NCBI RefSeq assembly: GCF_001183545.1
Contig: NZ_KQ236688.1
Coordinates: 1,517,149-1,581,148, forward strand
Direction of reading: 5' to 3'
Origin: Cellvibrio sp. pealriver
Lineage (GTDB): Bacteria; Pseudomonadota; Gammaproteobacteria; Pseudomonadales; Cellvibrionaceae
DNA: 64,000 nt
Shown here: in pieces, positions 9,057-19,108 of the stretch
Layout: every line of letters begins with the position of its first letter
Numbering within the stretch: position 1 is the first letter of the stretch
Program-made: the position numbers and the translations under genes
The notes under the pieces: model-generated
Told to the model about the DNA's origin: nothing
What the model saw: only the letters and a program-made list of their open reading frames with translations
Database searches by the model: none

Positions 9057-9929
9057 TCATATGCCATAACTGGCAGCAAGTGTACCCACAATCATCGCCC
9101 ACCCATCTACCAGTACAAACAACATAATTTTAAAGGGGAGCGAAATAATCAATGGCGATAACATCATCATACCCATCGCCATAAGCACGCTGGATACAAC
9201 AATATCAATCACCAAAAATGGAATAAAAATAATGAAGCCAATTTGAAATGCCGTTTTTAATTCACTGATGATGAACGCAGGCACCAAAATGCTAAACGGC
9301 GTTTCTTCCGGCGTCGCAATAGGTGGATGCTTGGCAATTCCCACAAACAATGCGATATCCGATTCGCGCGTTTGCGCCATCATAAAGGCATGAAACGGTG
9401 CTGCTGTTTTTGCTAAAGCCTCTTGCGCGCCAATTTGCTGGTTAATGTAGGGCTGCAACGCATCCTGATTCACTTTATTCAATACCGGCTGCATGATGAA
9501 CAAAGTCAAGAACAACGCGAGGCCAATCAGGATCTGGTTAGAGGGCGACTGCTGCAAACCTAACGCCTGACGCAAAATAGAAAACACAATAATAATGCGG
9601 GTAAAAGATGTCATCATCATCAGGATGGCGGGCAAAAATGTCAGTGCCGTCATGATCGCCAGGATCTGTAACGTCACAGTGTATTCCTGGGTTCCATCCG
9701 GATTGGTTTTTACGGTTAATGCGGGCAACCCGGGAATGGCAGGCAAACTTCCCATGTTGGTGGGTGTGGTCTGGGTCAGTGGCAAACTATTCGCGTTCGG
9801 ATCAGCAACAATAGGTTGTGTTGTCTGTGCATGTACAACGTCACTGCCAAACACCAATAGGCACACACACATGATTGCCAGAAAAACACCGCTAAAACTG
9901 CGCATTGTTTGGGCTGAAATACGTGACAT
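9057..9929 (-). CDS. fliP: Flagellar export apparatus membrane protein FliP
   Basis: A 290-residue FliP with an N-terminal signal-like segment ending near V-V-H-A-Q, as FliP is one of the few export-gate proteins with a cleaved signal peptide. Conserved segments include [11 protein letters not shown], the periplasmic region, and [19 protein letters not shown]. It forms a pentameric ring with FliQ and FliR as the export pore. It is separated from fliO by 8 bp and from fliQ by 13 bp. Confidence 0.97.
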   Translation of the reverse strand: MSRISAQTMRSFSGVFLAIMCVCLLVFGSDVVHAQTTQPIVADPNANSLPLTQTTPTNMGSLPAIPGLPALTVKTNPDGTQEYTVTLQILAIMTALTFLPAILMMMTSFTRIIIVFSILRQALGLQQSPSNQILIGLALFLTLFIMQPVLNKVNQDALQPYINQQIGAQEALAKTAAPFHAFMMAQTRESDIALFVGIAKHPPIATPEETPFSILVPAFIISELKTAFQIGFIIFIPFLVIDIVVSSVLMAMGMMMLSPLIISLPFKIMLFVLVDGWAMIVGTLAASYGI

Positions 9930-9937
9930 GGTAATTC

Positions 9938-10624
9938 CTACGCAGCGGGATTATTGTTGTCGTTAACAGTTTGAATTTGTGCACTGGCGTTAGGCGCAAC
10001 TTTTTTCGGTTGCAACAACGACATTAATGTTTTGCTGAAGTCCGATGATGCCGTGTTTGAATTGTTGGGTACGACAGGCTCATTAAACACATGCAGAGTA
10101 TTGATATGGGTTGGCGTAATACCCAGCAATAACTGCTGACCTGCTGCGTCAATCAATACGATTCTCTCACGTGTTCCCAGCGGCATTGATGAAAGCACTT
10201 TTAATTGGCCATTACCTGCGAATGAACCTGCACCAAAACGTTTCACAAAAAATGAAAGCGCGAAAATTAAACCAACAATCAACAACAAACCGAATGTCAC
10301 ATTGAGCAAATGCCCTCCGCTACCCACACCAGGTGCACCCGAGGTTGCATTTGGCGATGCCGCTGATTTTTCATAAAAAGGAGTAACAGCAGCTGCACTT
10401 GTGTTTTGTGGCGGATTTTGTGGAGTAGTTTGTGGAATGGATTGTTGCGTAGCTTGTTGTGTTGTTTGTTGAATAGATTGTTGCGTTGTTTGCGGTGATG
10501 CCGATGAATCATCGGCATCACAATAGGGAACAGCAACGATGCTGATTAACAATAATGCCGCCAGTTTCCACTTTTTAATTGGGTGTTTGTGTTCAGTGTG
10601 TAATGCAGCAGGCGAAACAGACAT
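9938..10624 (-). CDS. fliO: Flagellar biosynthesis protein FliO
   Basis: A 228-residue FliO, the assembly factor for the FliP ring. After an N-terminal hydrophobic segment comes a low-complexity Gln/Thr/Pro stretch at about residues 45-75 (repeating T-T-Q-Q and S-I-Q-Q units). The FliO membrane helix ([17 protein letters not shown]) and the conserved cytoplasmic part with [14 protein letters not shown] follow. I placed the start at the ATG at 10622-10624 (AAGGA 12 bases upstream) rather than the TTG at 10634-10636, which abuts that AAGGA. It lies between fliN and fliP. Confidence 0.92.
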   Translation of the reverse strand: MSVSPAALHTEHKHPIKKWKLAALLLISIVAVPYCDADDSSASPQTTQQSIQQTTQQATQQSIPQTTPQNPPQNTSAAAVTPFYEKSAASPNATSGAPGVGSGGHLLNVTFGLLLIVGLIFALSFFVKRFGAGSFAGNGQLKVLSSMPLGTRERIVLIDAAGQQLLLGITPTHINTLHVFNEPVVPNNSNTASSDFSKTLMSLLQPKKVAPNASAQIQTVNDNNNPAA

Positions 10625-10639
10625 AGCGATTACCAATCC

Positions 10640-11044
10640 TTAACGTAACTTTTTAATACGTTCAGCAGGACTGATTACATCTGTCATACGGATACCGAAT
10701 TTTTCATTGACCACCACCACTTCGCCGTGTGCAATCAGGGTTCCATTCACCAATACATCCAATGGCTCACCTGCCAGACGATCAAGTTCAATAACCGACC
10801 CCTGGTTTAACTGCAGCAAGTTACGAATGGTGATTGAAGTGCGGCCAACCTCCATGGAAATGGACACCGGAATATCAAGAATCACATCCAGATCAGGGCT
10901 GCCCGCCGGGCGTGAAGAGACTTCACTTTTCAATTCATCAAATGACACTGTATTGGCCATCGCCTCATCAGCATCCGCTTGTTCCGCCATGGCTGCGGCC
11001 CAATCGTCAGCCATTGAATCTTGATCAACATCATCACTTGCCAT
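10640..11044 (-). CDS. fliN: Flagellar motor switch protein FliN
   Basis: A 134-residue FliN with an acidic N-terminal extension and a C-terminal SpoA domain (L-D-V-I-L-D-I-P-V-S-I-S-M-E-V-G-R, then V-I-E-L-D-R-L-A-G-E-P-L-D-V-L-V-N-G). It forms the lower C-ring with FliM and docks FliH during export. The ATG at 11042-11044 has AGGTGG five bases upstream, so I prefer it over a GTG nine bases earlier. Its start overlaps the 3' end of fliM by 11 bp. Confidence 0.96.
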   Translation of the reverse strand: MASDDVDQDSMADDWAAAMAEQADADEAMANTVSFDELKSEVSSRPAGSPDLDVILDIPVSISMEVGRTSITIRNLLQLNQGSVIELDRLAGEPLDVLVNGTLIAHGEVVVVNEKFGIRMTDVISPAERIKKLR

Positions 11045-12110
11045 TTTTTCCACCTTTTATTTCATTCACACTTTCGTTGGTTTGTTCAGCGCCATCACTA
11101 ACCTTGGAATTATTCGCATCCACTTTTGTACCGGTAATGTTATAGGCACTACTACGATCAATAAATTCGCGAATTTTTAACGCGAGAAAACCATTGCTTT
11201 GACCTAACTGGGTACGAAACATTGGTACACCATTCGCAGTCAATACATGGTAATCAGGGAATTCCACCGGGATAATATCGCCCGCTTTCAGCTCAACAAT
11301 ATCGCGCAAGGTAATATCGCGCCGTACAATATCGCACTCCAAATCCACACTGGCCGACAACACATCTTCACGTAAGGCTTTTTCCCAACGCTCATCGTGC
11401 TCATCGCTGTCACTTTGCAAACCGGCATCCAATACTTCGCGGATGGGTTCAATCATTGAATAAGGAACAGTGATGTGCATTTCGCCACCACCGCCATCCA
11501 ATTCAATATGGAATGTACTGACTACAACAACTTCACTAGGGCTCACGATGTTCGCAAGCGATGGATTTACTTCTGAGTGAACGTATTCAAAATTAATCGG
11601 GAATACCGCTTTCCAGGCTTCGGTTAAATCCACAAATGCCTGATTCAGTACCATTTGCACTACGCGCAATTCGGTAGGCGTAAATTCACGGCCTTCAATT
11701 TTTGCGTGGCGGCCATCGCCACCAAAAAAATTATCAACTAATTTAAATACCAAACGCGCATCAAGAATAATCAACGCAGTGCCGCGCAGCGGGCGGAACT
11801 TCACCATATTCAAACTGGTGGGAACATACAGCGTGTGGACATATTCACCAAACTTCTGGATCTGTACACCACCGACAGATACATCGGCTGTGCGGCGCAA
11901 TAAATTAAACATACTGATGCGGGTATAACGGGCAAAACGCTCATTGATCATTTCCAGCGTAGGCATGCGCCCACGCACAATACGATCCTGGCTGGTCAGG
12001 TCATAGTTTTTAACCGCCCCCGGCTCACCGTCCGATTCGGTTTCTATGTCACCGTCATCAACGCCGTGTAAGAGCGCATCGATTTCGTCCTGCGAAAGTA
12101 AATCTTGCAC
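11034..12110 (-). CDS. fliM: Flagellar motor switch protein FliM
   Basis: A 358-residue FliM. The N-terminal CheY-P-binding peptide D-L-L-S-Q-D-E-I-D-A-L-L-H-G-V is intact. The central CheC-like domain follows, with the G-G-V/D-G-R segment of the FliG-binding region (F-F-G-G-D-G-R-H), and the C-terminal SpoA domain. About 30 residues at the end are unusually polar (K-V-S-D-G-A-E-Q-T-N-E-S-V-N). The start is GTG at 12108-12110 with GGAA a few bases upstream. The gene lies 10 bp after fliL and overlaps fliN. Confidence 0.96.
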   Translation of the reverse strand: MQDLLSQDEIDALLHGVDDGDIETESDGEPGAVKNYDLTSQDRIVRGRMPTLEMINERFARYTRISMFNLLRRTADVSVGGVQIQKFGEYVHTLYVPTSLNMVKFRPLRGTALIILDARLVFKLVDNFFGGDGRHAKIEGREFTPTELRVVQMVLNQAFVDLTEAWKAVFPINFEYVHSEVNPSLANIVSPSEVVVVSTFHIELDGGGGEMHITVPYSMIEPIREVLDAGLQSDSDEHDERWEKALREDVLSASVDLECDIVRRDITLRDIVELKAGDIIPVEFPDYHVLTANGVPMFRTQLGQSNGFLALKIREFIDRSSAYNITGTKVDANNSKVSDGAEQTNESVNEIKGGKNGK

Positions 12111-12120
12111 AGAGGTTTCC

Positions 12121-12678
12121 TTATTGCATTACAAAATTGGTAAACAACACCTGTTCAACATTTGCGGAAGACACTTTGTCACCACTACCACTGGCAATTA
12201 ATGCTTCACGCTCTTTTTGCAGCTGACTGCGGATGATTTCCAATGCTTCTGCTCTCAGGGTTTCCTTGCCTTCTTCCGTTTGCAATTCATCAAAATTTTT
12301 ACTGCTAAGCAACATCACCAACCCATTGCGGATGGCAGGCATGTGCAAGGTTAATAAACTTTGCAATTCAGGGTCGCGGTACAACAATGTAATCGCTGCC
12401 TGCAAATAACGCTGACGGCCATTCACATTAAAATTGATCGTAAAGTTGGGGGTCATTTCAAAATAAATTGCCGGTGCCAATGTTGCTTCTTTTGCGTGCT
12501 CTTCTTCTGCAGCACCGCCTGCAGGTGCGGGCGATAACATTTTTAATGCGACTACTGTTCCACCTACCGAGATAGCAATTAGAGCCACTGCAAGACCAAT
12601 GATCAGAAATAGTTTTTTCTTTTTACTTCCAGCGTTCGCGTCTGCGTTGCCTGCATCTTTTTTAGGGGCTGCCGCCAT
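12121..12678 (-). CDS. fliL: Flagellar basal body-associated protein FliL
   Basis: A 185-residue single-pass membrane protein. It has a short lysine-rich cytoplasmic start, a membrane helix at about residues 22-45 (L-F-L-I-I-G-L-A-V-A-L-I-A-I), and a periplasmic FliL domain with F-T-I-N-F and R-Y-L-Q-A-A-I-T-L. FliL rings surround the stator and support motor torque. It heads the fliL-M-N-O-P-Q-R-flhB unit, with a strong sigma54 promoter about 40 bp upstream. Confidence 0.95.
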   Translation of the reverse strand: MAAAPKKDAGNADANAGSKKKKLFLIIGLAVALIAISVGGTVVALKMLSPAPAGGAAEEEHAKEATLAPAIYFEMTPNFTINFNVNGRQRYLQAAITLLYRDPELQSLLTLHMPAIRNGLVMLLSSKNFDELQTEEGKETLRAEALEIIRSQLQKEREALIASGSGDKVSSANVEQVLFTNFVMQ

Positions 12679-12716
12679 GTCAAAACTCCGTCACTTTCAA
12701 TTGCCAAAAGGGTTCG

Positions 12717-12733
12717 AGCAATACCTATGCCAG
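12717..12733 (-). promoter_or_regulatory. sigma54 promoter for the fliL operon
   Basis: The minus strand reads CTGGCATAGGTATTGCT, matching YTGGCAC-N5-TTGCW at all but one core position, with 10 bases between GG and GC. It ends about 40 bp upstream of the fliL ATG. The site fits the known RpoN control of fliLMNOPQR-flhB in Pseudomonas. The rest of the 238-bp fliK-fliL gap shows no gene. Confidence 0.8.
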
Positions 12734-12916
12734 TATCGCCCTTGAAAGCTTAGCAGTGGTTAGTGGCTTTGCGAGCGCAAAACATAGAAATGGGAACCGA
12801 AATGAGCACAAAAACCAAATCGGAAAACAGGAAGGAAAACCGATATAAAACAAGGAGGTAGAAATACTGATCACATTGATCAGCATTTCTACAAAAGGGA
12901 TTGAAATGAGCGCGTG

Positions 12917-14482
12917 CTATGCGTAATGATCGACGAGCCGTACCGACGCCACCGATGTCACCGCTACGGGCATCAGCTCATCCTCCTCAACATCACCATG
13001 CGAACGGGATTTTCCAGACTCATCCTGATCGCGCTGCTGTTGCGCAAACGATTTATCGGACACATCTACATTAACCAGATTTAACCCCTGTTCCGCAAAC
13101 ATTTCACGCAAGCGGTTCAGCTGCTGGTCAAGTGCATCCCGCACAACCGGATTATGGCTGGTGAACGTCACACTGGCTTGGTCCTGGGTGACACTGACTT
13201 TGACCTGCATAGGGCCAAGCTCAGGCGGATCAAGACGGATTTCTGCTGAACTCACATTTTGTGCAGCCAACCACAGAACTTTATCGCCCACCGCCTGACT
13301 CCACTGTGGCGAACCTACGGTTACCGGCACGCCGGTCTGTACAACAAAAGCACGCGCCGCAGGCGATTGTGACTCCAGTGGACGCACTATTGATTCCAAC
13401 GCACTGACTGCCGCGGCTACAGGTTTGGCAGTCTCTGTAATGGCAGAAGCTGCCTTATCCAAACTGGTGAGATTGGCTTCCGCCATTTTGTTCAAGCCGG
13501 CTTTGCTATTGAGCAATACAAAATCAGGATTGTCCGTCAGATCAGATGTATCGCCACCCTCGCTATCCACAGTTGCCAAAACATCTGTTTGCTCAGTGGT
13601 TGATGTTGATCCAGACAGAGCATCGTCCACCAAGGATAAACCACTCTGGACTGCAGCCTGATTGCCAGTGGCCTGAACCGGAACAGAAGGATTCAGTGAG
13701 TTAAGGCCTACTGATTTGATATCTACCCCTATTGCCGCTAGATCACCCTCTGTCTCCACGCCTGGTAATGTCGCGACCGGTAAAGTAGCCACCACTGCTG
13801 GATCGGCTGCTAACAGCGCGCCAGGCTCTTCTGCCAACGTCAGCTCAGTGTCACCCTTGCCCAAGCCCAGTTCTGTTAGTAATGGCGACACCGTTTCTTC
13901 CGTGCCTGTCAGCTCATCTTGCTGATCCAAACTGGTCTGAATAACAGTCGGCAAAGTGATGGCGGCACTGGAATCCAGTAATGTCTGCTCAGCGGTAACT
14001 AAAGCCGAAGCATCCAGCATGGCAGTATCTTGCAATGCTTTATCCGCTGCTTGATCTTCACTATTAACACTATCGGTAGCCGTGGTCGATTGCTCATCTG
14101 GCACTTTATCGCCAGCCGTTTTTTCTTGCTGCGCAGAGCGCGACTGCAGGGGCGATTCTTTTGCCGATGGATCTCGCACAGGGGCGTCACGGTTTTCTTC
14201 GGATTTGGCTGTCTTTTTGTGGTCAGTTTTGTGGTCAGTTGCGCGATTTGCCGGTTCCGGGCGGGTATCCGATTTAGCCGCAGCGGGTCGCGCGTCATCC
14301 TGCCGGTCAGGCTCTTTTCGCGCAGCAGGCTTGCGAGCGGCAACTTCTGGCCGCGCCTGCTCAAACGCCTGCTGAAACTTTTCAGTAGTCTCTGCGCGGC
14401 TTTTCGATGCGGTTGATTTTGCGGCGGCAGAGTTGGTGCCGGTTGCGCCCAACAAACTGTTCAAAAGGTTGCCATTATTCAT
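12917..14482 (-). CDS. fliK: Flagellar hook-length control protein FliK
   Basis: A 521-residue protein with the FliK layout: a long disordered N-terminal ruler region rich in Ala, Lys, Glu, Ser and Thr (about residues 1-380), then the conserved C-terminal domain. That domain contains V-L-W-L-A-A-Q-N-V-S-S-A-E-I-R-L-D-P-P-E-L-G-P-M-Q-V-K-V and L-R-E-M-F-A-E-Q-G-L-N-L-V-N-V-D-V. It measures hook length and triggers the FlhB substrate switch. It has its own sigma54 promoter upstream and stands alone between hptB and fliL. Confidence 0.93.
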   Translation of the reverse strand: MNNGNLLNSLLGATGTNSAAAKSTASKSRAETTEKFQQAFEQARPEVAARKPAARKEPDRQDDARPAAAKSDTRPEPANRATDHKTDHKKTAKSEENRDAPVRDPSAKESPLQSRSAQQEKTAGDKVPDEQSTTATDSVNSEDQAADKALQDTAMLDASALVTAEQTLLDSSAAITLPTVIQTSLDQQDELTGTEETVSPLLTELGLGKGDTELTLAEEPGALLAADPAVVATLPVATLPGVETEGDLAAIGVDIKSVGLNSLNPSVPVQATGNQAAVQSGLSLVDDALSGSTSTTEQTDVLATVDSEGGDTSDLTDNPDFVLLNSKAGLNKMAEANLTSLDKAASAITETAKPVAAAVSALESIVRPLESQSPAARAFVVQTGVPVTVGSPQWSQAVGDKVLWLAAQNVSSAEIRLDPPELGPMQVKVSVTQDQASVTFTSHNPVVRDALDQQLNRLREMFAEQGLNLVNVDVSDKSFAQQQRDQDESGKSRSHGDVEEDELMPVAVTSVASVRLVDHYA

Positions 14483-14554
14483 CTGCTACTCCTGCTCCAA
14501 GCCATGGCAAACAATTGCCGTTTGGCCGCTAATAACGGGGTTCAGGAGAGAAAT

Positions 14555-14571
14555 TGCAAGGGGGATGCCAA
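14555..14571 (-). promoter_or_regulatory. sigma54 promoter for fliK
   Basis: The minus strand reads TTGGCATCCCCCTTGCA, a near-perfect TTGGCAC-N5-TTGCA with 10 bases between GG and GC. It lies about 73 bp upstream of the fliK ATG, in the short gap after the hptB-like gene. Confidence 0.8.
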
Positions 14572-14597
14572 GCTGGACAAGCGGAAAACGATAAGGG

Positions 14598-14930
14598 TCA
14601 AGCAAATGTACGGAGCGAATCTTCTACTTTGGCGAATTCGATTTCTATTTGGGATAGGTCTGCCGCCAAACCATTAAAATTACCCGCCAAGGCTTTCTTT
14701 TCCATGGCAGCGCACAGTGCAGATAACTGCAAGGCTCCTACATTGCTGCTGCTGCCTTTAAAACTGTGCGCAGCGCGGCGGATTTGGTCTGCATCGGCCC
14801 CCTCAATCAATTGGCGCAAACTGGCAATACGGTCTGATGAATCCTGAATAAACGTATCAACCAATAGTGAGAAATCATCTTCCATCACTTGCTTGAGCGT
14901 GTTTAACGTATCCAGATCCAGATGTTCCAT
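14598..14930 (-). CDS. hptB: HptB-like histidine phosphotransfer protein
   Basis: A 110-residue Hpt domain with the phosphorylatable histidine at H55 in R-A-A-H-S-F-K-G-S-S-S-N. In P. aeruginosa HptB receives phosphate from hybrid kinases and passes it to HsbR, the PP2C-type response regulator. The gene immediately upstream (80-bp gap) encodes exactly such a protein, and the next one an HsbA-like STAS protein. The functional assignment follows from that trio. The symbol is by analogy. Confidence 0.85.
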   Translation of the reverse strand: MEHLDLDTLNTLKQVMEDDFSLLVDTFIQDSSDRIASLRQLIEGADADQIRRAAHSFKGSSSNVGALQLSALCAAMEKKALAGNFNGLAADLSQIEIEFAKVEDSLRTFA

Positions 14931-15010
14931 AAAGCAGAATCTCCACGTGCTTGAAAGGATATTGTATTCGGGTAGAGGATAAAGCCATGCTCCTCTAATT
15001 GTACTCGGGA

Positions 15011-16720
15011 TTAGTCATCACTAATCCAGGAAAATTCCACTTCAACGATATTACCGCACCCCAGATAAGTTACGGTACCACAGAGCTTTTCAACTAACGC
15101 AATGCCCCGCCCACTATATCCAAAGCTCGTCAAATTATCAGTTGCGCGCGTCGAATGATCGAAGCCCTTACCGCTGTCTTCAATACGCACTTTCAACAAG
15201 CCGCCGTCTTCATTGGTTTTGTGGGAAATATTGATGCGTACAAAGCCTTCGGTCACTGCATTAATACGCTCTTCCCGTAACGCATAATATTCAGAAAAAC
15301 CATCCGGTGTTTTTTTCAGCTCCGAATCCAACTGTAAAACACCGTGCTCCAATGCATTGGTATAGAGCTCAGCAAGAATGGTATAGAGGGTACTGCTAAA
15401 GGCACGCAGGCTGGGCACTTCCATCAGTACATTAAGCAACATTGGCAAGGGATCAAACACTTTGAAGCTGGTAGGTTTTACCTCAAAGCTCATCTGCCAT
15501 TCAATTTCAGCGTTACCAAAGCGATCGCTCGCCTCTTTGGAAAAACTATTGACCTGTGCAGGCTCATCCATGCGAATTTCCAACAGTGACAAATCATCAT
15601 CTTTTTCACCACTGCCAACAAAATGCTGCACACTCTCCAGAATATTCGTAAATAAATAATCCGGATTGGTATTCTGTGCAAATACGTCCTTAAGCCGATC
15701 CTCGCCAAACATATCTCCCTCCGCATTACGCGCTTCATGAATGCCATCCGACCACAGAAAAATCCTGTCTCCCAATTCCAATTCAAAATATTCGCAATTA
15801 TCTTTAAACGCACGGTTTGATAACACACCCAGTGGTAAATGGGTTGATTTCACCGGTGTAATCCGCGCATCTTTGTGGTGATAAATAAAACAATCCGGCA
15901 ATCCGCCATTCCAAATTTTCAACCGTTTTTTGCGGAAATTGATATCAATCATGGTGGCACAACAAAAAATACCCACCGGTAAAATATTTTTTAATTTGCC
16001 ATTAATTTCACGCAGAATATCGGTCATTGAAAACCCTTTTGGCACCATCCCATAAAAGGTTGATGCCAAGGGCATAGCGCCAATCGCAGCCGGTAACCCA
16101 TGCCCGGTAAAATCACCCAGCAACACCATCATGCTACCCGACGGGCGCATAGCTGCTACCAAAACATCACCATTAAAGACAGCGAGGGATGACAAAAAAT
16201 AGCGTACATTTTTTGCGTTCAAACAACCGCTGTGGGCGACGTTATCAAACACATGCTTGGCAACGGTTTGCTCCTGCAGCAGTCGGTTGTTGTATTGCAC
16301 AATTTGCTTGTGTTGATTGCGCATGGTGCTATGCAGCTCACGCATGCGGTTGAACGATTTTATTTTGGCTTGCAGGATAATCCGGTTATACGGCTTGGAG
16401 AGGAAATCATCACCGCCTGCATCGAGGCATTGGACAAGAGATTCAGTATCGGACAACGAGGTGAGAAAAATAATCGGGACTAATTCATCGCCAGCCAATT
16501 CCTTGATTTGGCGTGCTGCACCAAATCCATCGAGCTCTGGCATTAATGCATCAAGCAAAACAATATCAGGGCGCTCGGCGATATACACATTGACTGCTTC
16601 CAATCCATTACACGCAGATACAACCTGATGCCCTTCTTTACGCACGATACTTTCCAGTATCAACCTGTCGGAGTCCGTGTCATCCGCGACCAGAATTTTT
16701 AAACGACGGACTTCATTCAT
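15011..16720 (-). CDS. hsbR: HsbR-like response regulator: receiver, PP2C phosphatase and HATPase kinase domains
   Basis: A 569-residue protein. The receiver spans residues 7-125, with D13/D14 and phosphoacceptor D57 (L-L-D-A-L-M-P). A SpoIIE-type PP2C phosphatase follows (L-L-G-D-F-T-G-H-G-L-P-A-A-I-G near 215, and L-W-S-D-G-I-H-E-A). The C-terminal HATPase_c anti-sigma-type kinase has the N-box near L-A-E-L-Y-T-N-A-L-E-H-G. In P. aeruginosa HsbR the two activities set the phosphorylation state of the STAS protein HsbA, controlling FlgM/FliA and c-di-GMP output. The ATG at 16718-16720 has GGAAG seven bases upstream. An upstream in-frame ATG at 16736-16738 would add six residues. Confidence 0.9.
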   Translation of the reverse strand: MNEVRRLKILVADDTDSDRLILESIVRKEGHQVVSACNGLEAVNVYIAERPDIVLLDALMPELDGFGAARQIKELAGDELVPIIFLTSLSDTESLVQCLDAGGDDFLSKPYNRIILQAKIKSFNRMRELHSTMRNQHKQIVQYNNRLLQEQTVAKHVFDNVAHSGCLNAKNVRYFLSSLAVFNGDVLVAAMRPSGSMMVLLGDFTGHGLPAAIGAMPLASTFYGMVPKGFSMTDILREINGKLKNILPVGIFCCATMIDINFRKKRLKIWNGGLPDCFIYHHKDARITPVKSTHLPLGVLSNRAFKDNCEYFELELGDRIFLWSDGIHEARNAEGDMFGEDRLKDVFAQNTNPDYLFTNILESVQHFVGSGEKDDDLSLLEIRMDEPAQVNSFSKEASDRFGNAEIEWQMSFEVKPTSFKVFDPLPMLLNVLMEVPSLRAFSSTLYTILAELYTNALEHGVLQLDSELKKTPDGFSEYYALREERINAVTEGFVRINISHKTNEDGGLLKVRIEDSGKGFDHSTRATDNLTSFGYSGRGIALVEKLCGTVTYLGCGNIVEVEFSWISDD

Positions 16721-16843
16721 AAGATCGCTTCCATACATCGCACCACGTCAACCCACTGCATCCGCCATAGAACACACAACGTCCTTACTACTGGACAGGG
16801 CACTTTAACAGAGCACTGAACGCCAGCATCCGGCACAGCATGA

Positions 16844-17149
16844 TTATTGGATATCAAATAATTGTTCGAAGTTGGAGATGAGCAATATCTTTTTTACATC
16901 GGGTGCGCAATTCACAATCTGGATATTGGATTGCTCGCCACCGGCGTAGTCGCGCAGCAATAACAACATGCCCAATGCGGAACTATCCAGATAAGAAGTG
17001 CCCTGCAAATCGACACGGTAATGCACAGGCGCATGAGCCAGCTTTTCATAAGCCCCGCGGAATTCTTGATGGGAACTGAAATCAAAACGCCCCTGTATGA
17101 ATATAGTGACTTGATTGCCATCAGGGGATACTGTTGACGTGATCGCCAT
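16844..17149 (-). CDS. hsbA: HsbA-like STAS anti-sigma factor antagonist
   Basis: A 101-residue STAS domain. The phosphorylation loop Y-L-D-S-S-A-L-G-M-L-L-L has Ser56, the same position as the phosphorylated Ser56 of P. aeruginosa HsbA. Unphosphorylated HsbA binds the anti-sigma factor FlgM, while the phosphorylated form engages a diguanylate cyclase there. It lies directly upstream of the hsbR-like gene. It is unlikely to be a SpoIIAA of general stress response, given the flagellar setting. Confidence 0.87.
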   Translation of the reverse strand: MAITSTVSPDGNQVTIFIQGRFDFSSHQEFRGAYEKLAHAPVHYRVDLQGTSYLDSSALGMLLLLRDYAGGEQSNIQIVNCAPDVKKILLISNFEQLFDIQ

Positions 17150-17250
17150 GTCTTACCTCATTAAACATCTGAACATTCCCAAAGCCTGCAACAGGCCAAC
17201 GGAGGCACTCCCCCCGCAACTCAACCTAAGGATAGCCTATAAAACCGGAA

Positions 17251-17706
17251 TTACGAGCCTGCATCTGACTGACGTTGCAGCTGCTGCGAGGTCAGGTCAT
17301 CCAGTTCTTTTTGCAAGCGTTTTTCCAATATCAGGTTATCTTCGTGCTCCAAGCGGACAATCAGATCTTCAATCGATTTCCGCTTCTGGTGCTTGATCCG
17401 CCACTGCTTGAGCAGGTTTTCCTGCATCGCCAAAAAACGGGCAACTTTGGCCTCTTGCTCCCGGCATGCCTCATTCAAGCGATTAATAAAACTGCTGTAA
17501 TTGATCAGTTCGTGAGCCAGTACGCCTTCACGCAAGGCACTTTGTGCCTGCAAATATTGCGCCGCATAATCACGCAAGTCCGCTAGCTGGCGCTCCTCCT
17601 GCGCCAACTGCTCGCGAAATTGGCTCAGCTTTTTGGCGGCATCGTCCTCCTGGCGCACCGCCAGAGTCAGTACCACCTGCATACGTTTAGCGCGGGATAC
17701 CGCCAT
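17251..17706 (-). CDS. fliJ: Flagellar export chaperone/escort FliJ
   Basis: A 151-residue, almost entirely helical, charged protein with heptad character (repeated L/A-x-x-L and many Q, E, R, K), as in FliJ. FliJ sits in the centre of the FliI hexamer, couples ATPase to the FlhA gate and recycles chaperones. It starts 14 bp after the fliI stop and is the last gene of the fliE-J unit. The assignment rests on composition, size and position. Confidence 0.88.
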   Translation of the reverse strand: MAVSRAKRMQVVLTLAVRQEDDAAKKLSQFREQLAQEERQLADLRDYAAQYLQAQSALREGVLAHELINYSSFINRLNEACREQEAKVARFLAMQENLLKQWRIKHQKRKSIEDLIVRLEHEDNLILEKRLQKELDDLTSQQLQRQSDAGS

Positions 17707-17720
17707 TTAGTCACTCACTG

Positions 17721-19106
17721 TCATTTTTGCCGATGTTGCGCCGCTAATGGACTATTGGCCTTGGTATTGGCCGGTGGTTTGAGCACTGCTTTAAGATTGG
17801 CAACCGACTCAGGAAAACGAACCCCCTGCTTGATTCCCTGCTGGATAAAAGCGCGCAATTGCGGAAAACGCTCAATCGCCAGATCCGTATCCGGGTCAGC
17901 GCCGGGTGTGTATGCACCAATCGCGATCAGATCCCGGTTCTGCTGATAACGCGCCAGCAGCTGTTTGAAACGCTGCATCAACTTCAAATGTTCATCGTCT
18001 ACGATGTTTTGCATCGCACGGCTGATAGACGCTTCCACATCGATAGCAGGATAAACCCCCTCTTCTGCCAAACGGCGCGATAACACGACATGGCCATCCA
18101 AAATGGCCCGCGCCGAATCGGCGATGGGGTCTTGCAAATCATCGCCTTCCGTCAATACGGTATAAAACGCCGTAATCGAACCTTCACCTTCCGCAGCATT
18201 ACCGGCGCGCTCCACCAGCTGCGGGATTTTTGCAAACACCGACGGCGGATAACCTTTGGTTGCAGGCGGCTCACCAATTGCCAGAGCAATTTCACGTTGC
18301 GCCTGGGCATAGCGAGTCAGCGAATCCATTAACAACAAAACGTTCAAACCCTGATCGCGGTAATACTCGGCAATCCGGCTCGACAACTGCGACGCGCGCA
18401 AACGCATCAAGGGCGCATCATCGGCGGGCGATGCCACTACCACTGCACGGCGCAAGCCTTCTTCACCCAGAATGTGGTCGATAAATTCTTTTACTTCACG
18501 GCCGCGCTCACCAATTAACCCCACGACGACGACATCGGCGGTCGTGAAACGGGTCATCATCCCCATCAACACACTTTTACCCACACCGGAGCCCGCCATC
18601 AAACCAAGGCGCTGCCCTCGCCCGACGGTAATCAACGCGTTGATCGCGCGAACCCCCACATCCAGCGGTTCGCTGATGGGGTGACGTTGCAACGGGTTAA
18701 TTTCACGCGGGTTAAAATCGAGAAACTCATCACCGATGAGTGGACCTTTGCCATCAAGAGGCTGGCCAATGCCATTCACCACACGCCCCAGCAAATGCGG
18801 GCCAACACGCATCCCCATTTGGGTTGCAACAGGCACAACACGCGCGCCGGGTTGCAAACCCTCAACACGTTTGACGGGCATTAAAAACACTTTATCGCCC
18901 GCAAAGCCCACAACCTCTGCCTCTATATGGCGGTTGTCACTGTTGATAATTTCGCATTGGCGGCCGACCGATACATTTAAGCCCACCGCTTCCAAGGTCA
19001 GCCCAACTGAACGGGTAATGCGCCCCTCGGCTTGCGGCTCAACGACCGCTAACTTGCGCGGTGCATAGCTCCGGATACGGGCGTTGATTGACTGGCGTTC
19101 AGTCAT
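17721..19106 (-). CDS. fliI: Flagellum-specific export ATPase FliI
   Basis: A 461-residue F1-beta-like ATPase. Walker A is [11 protein letters not shown] near residue 170, and Walker B is [16 protein letters not shown]. The family signature R-G-R-E-V-K-E-F-I and the segment [12 protein letters not shown] are present. It energises loading of export substrates and is regulated by FliH. It begins 2 bp after fliH ends and is followed by fliJ. Confidence 0.97.
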   Translation of the reverse strand: MTERQSINARIRSYAPRKLAVVEPQAEGRITRSVGLTLEAVGLNVSVGRQCEIINSDNRHIEAEVVGFAGDKVFLMPVKRVEGLQPGARVVPVATQMGMRVGPHLLGRVVNGIGQPLDGKGPLIGDEFLDFNPREINPLQRHPISEPLDVGVRAINALITVGRGQRLGLMAGSGVGKSVLMGMMTRFTTADVVVVGLIGERGREVKEFIDHILGEEGLRRAVVVASPADDAPLMRLRASQLSSRIAEYYRDQGLNVLLLMDSLTRYAQAQREIALAIGEPPATKGYPPSVFAKIPQLVERAGNAAEGEGSITAFYTVLTEGDDLQDPIADSARAILDGHVVLSRRLAEEGVYPAIDVEASISRAMQNIVDDEHLKLMQRFKQLLARYQQNRDLIAIGAYTPGADPDTDLAIERFPQLRAFIQQGIKQGVRFPESVANLKAVLKPPANTKANSPLAAQHRQK

Positions 19107-19108
19107 GC

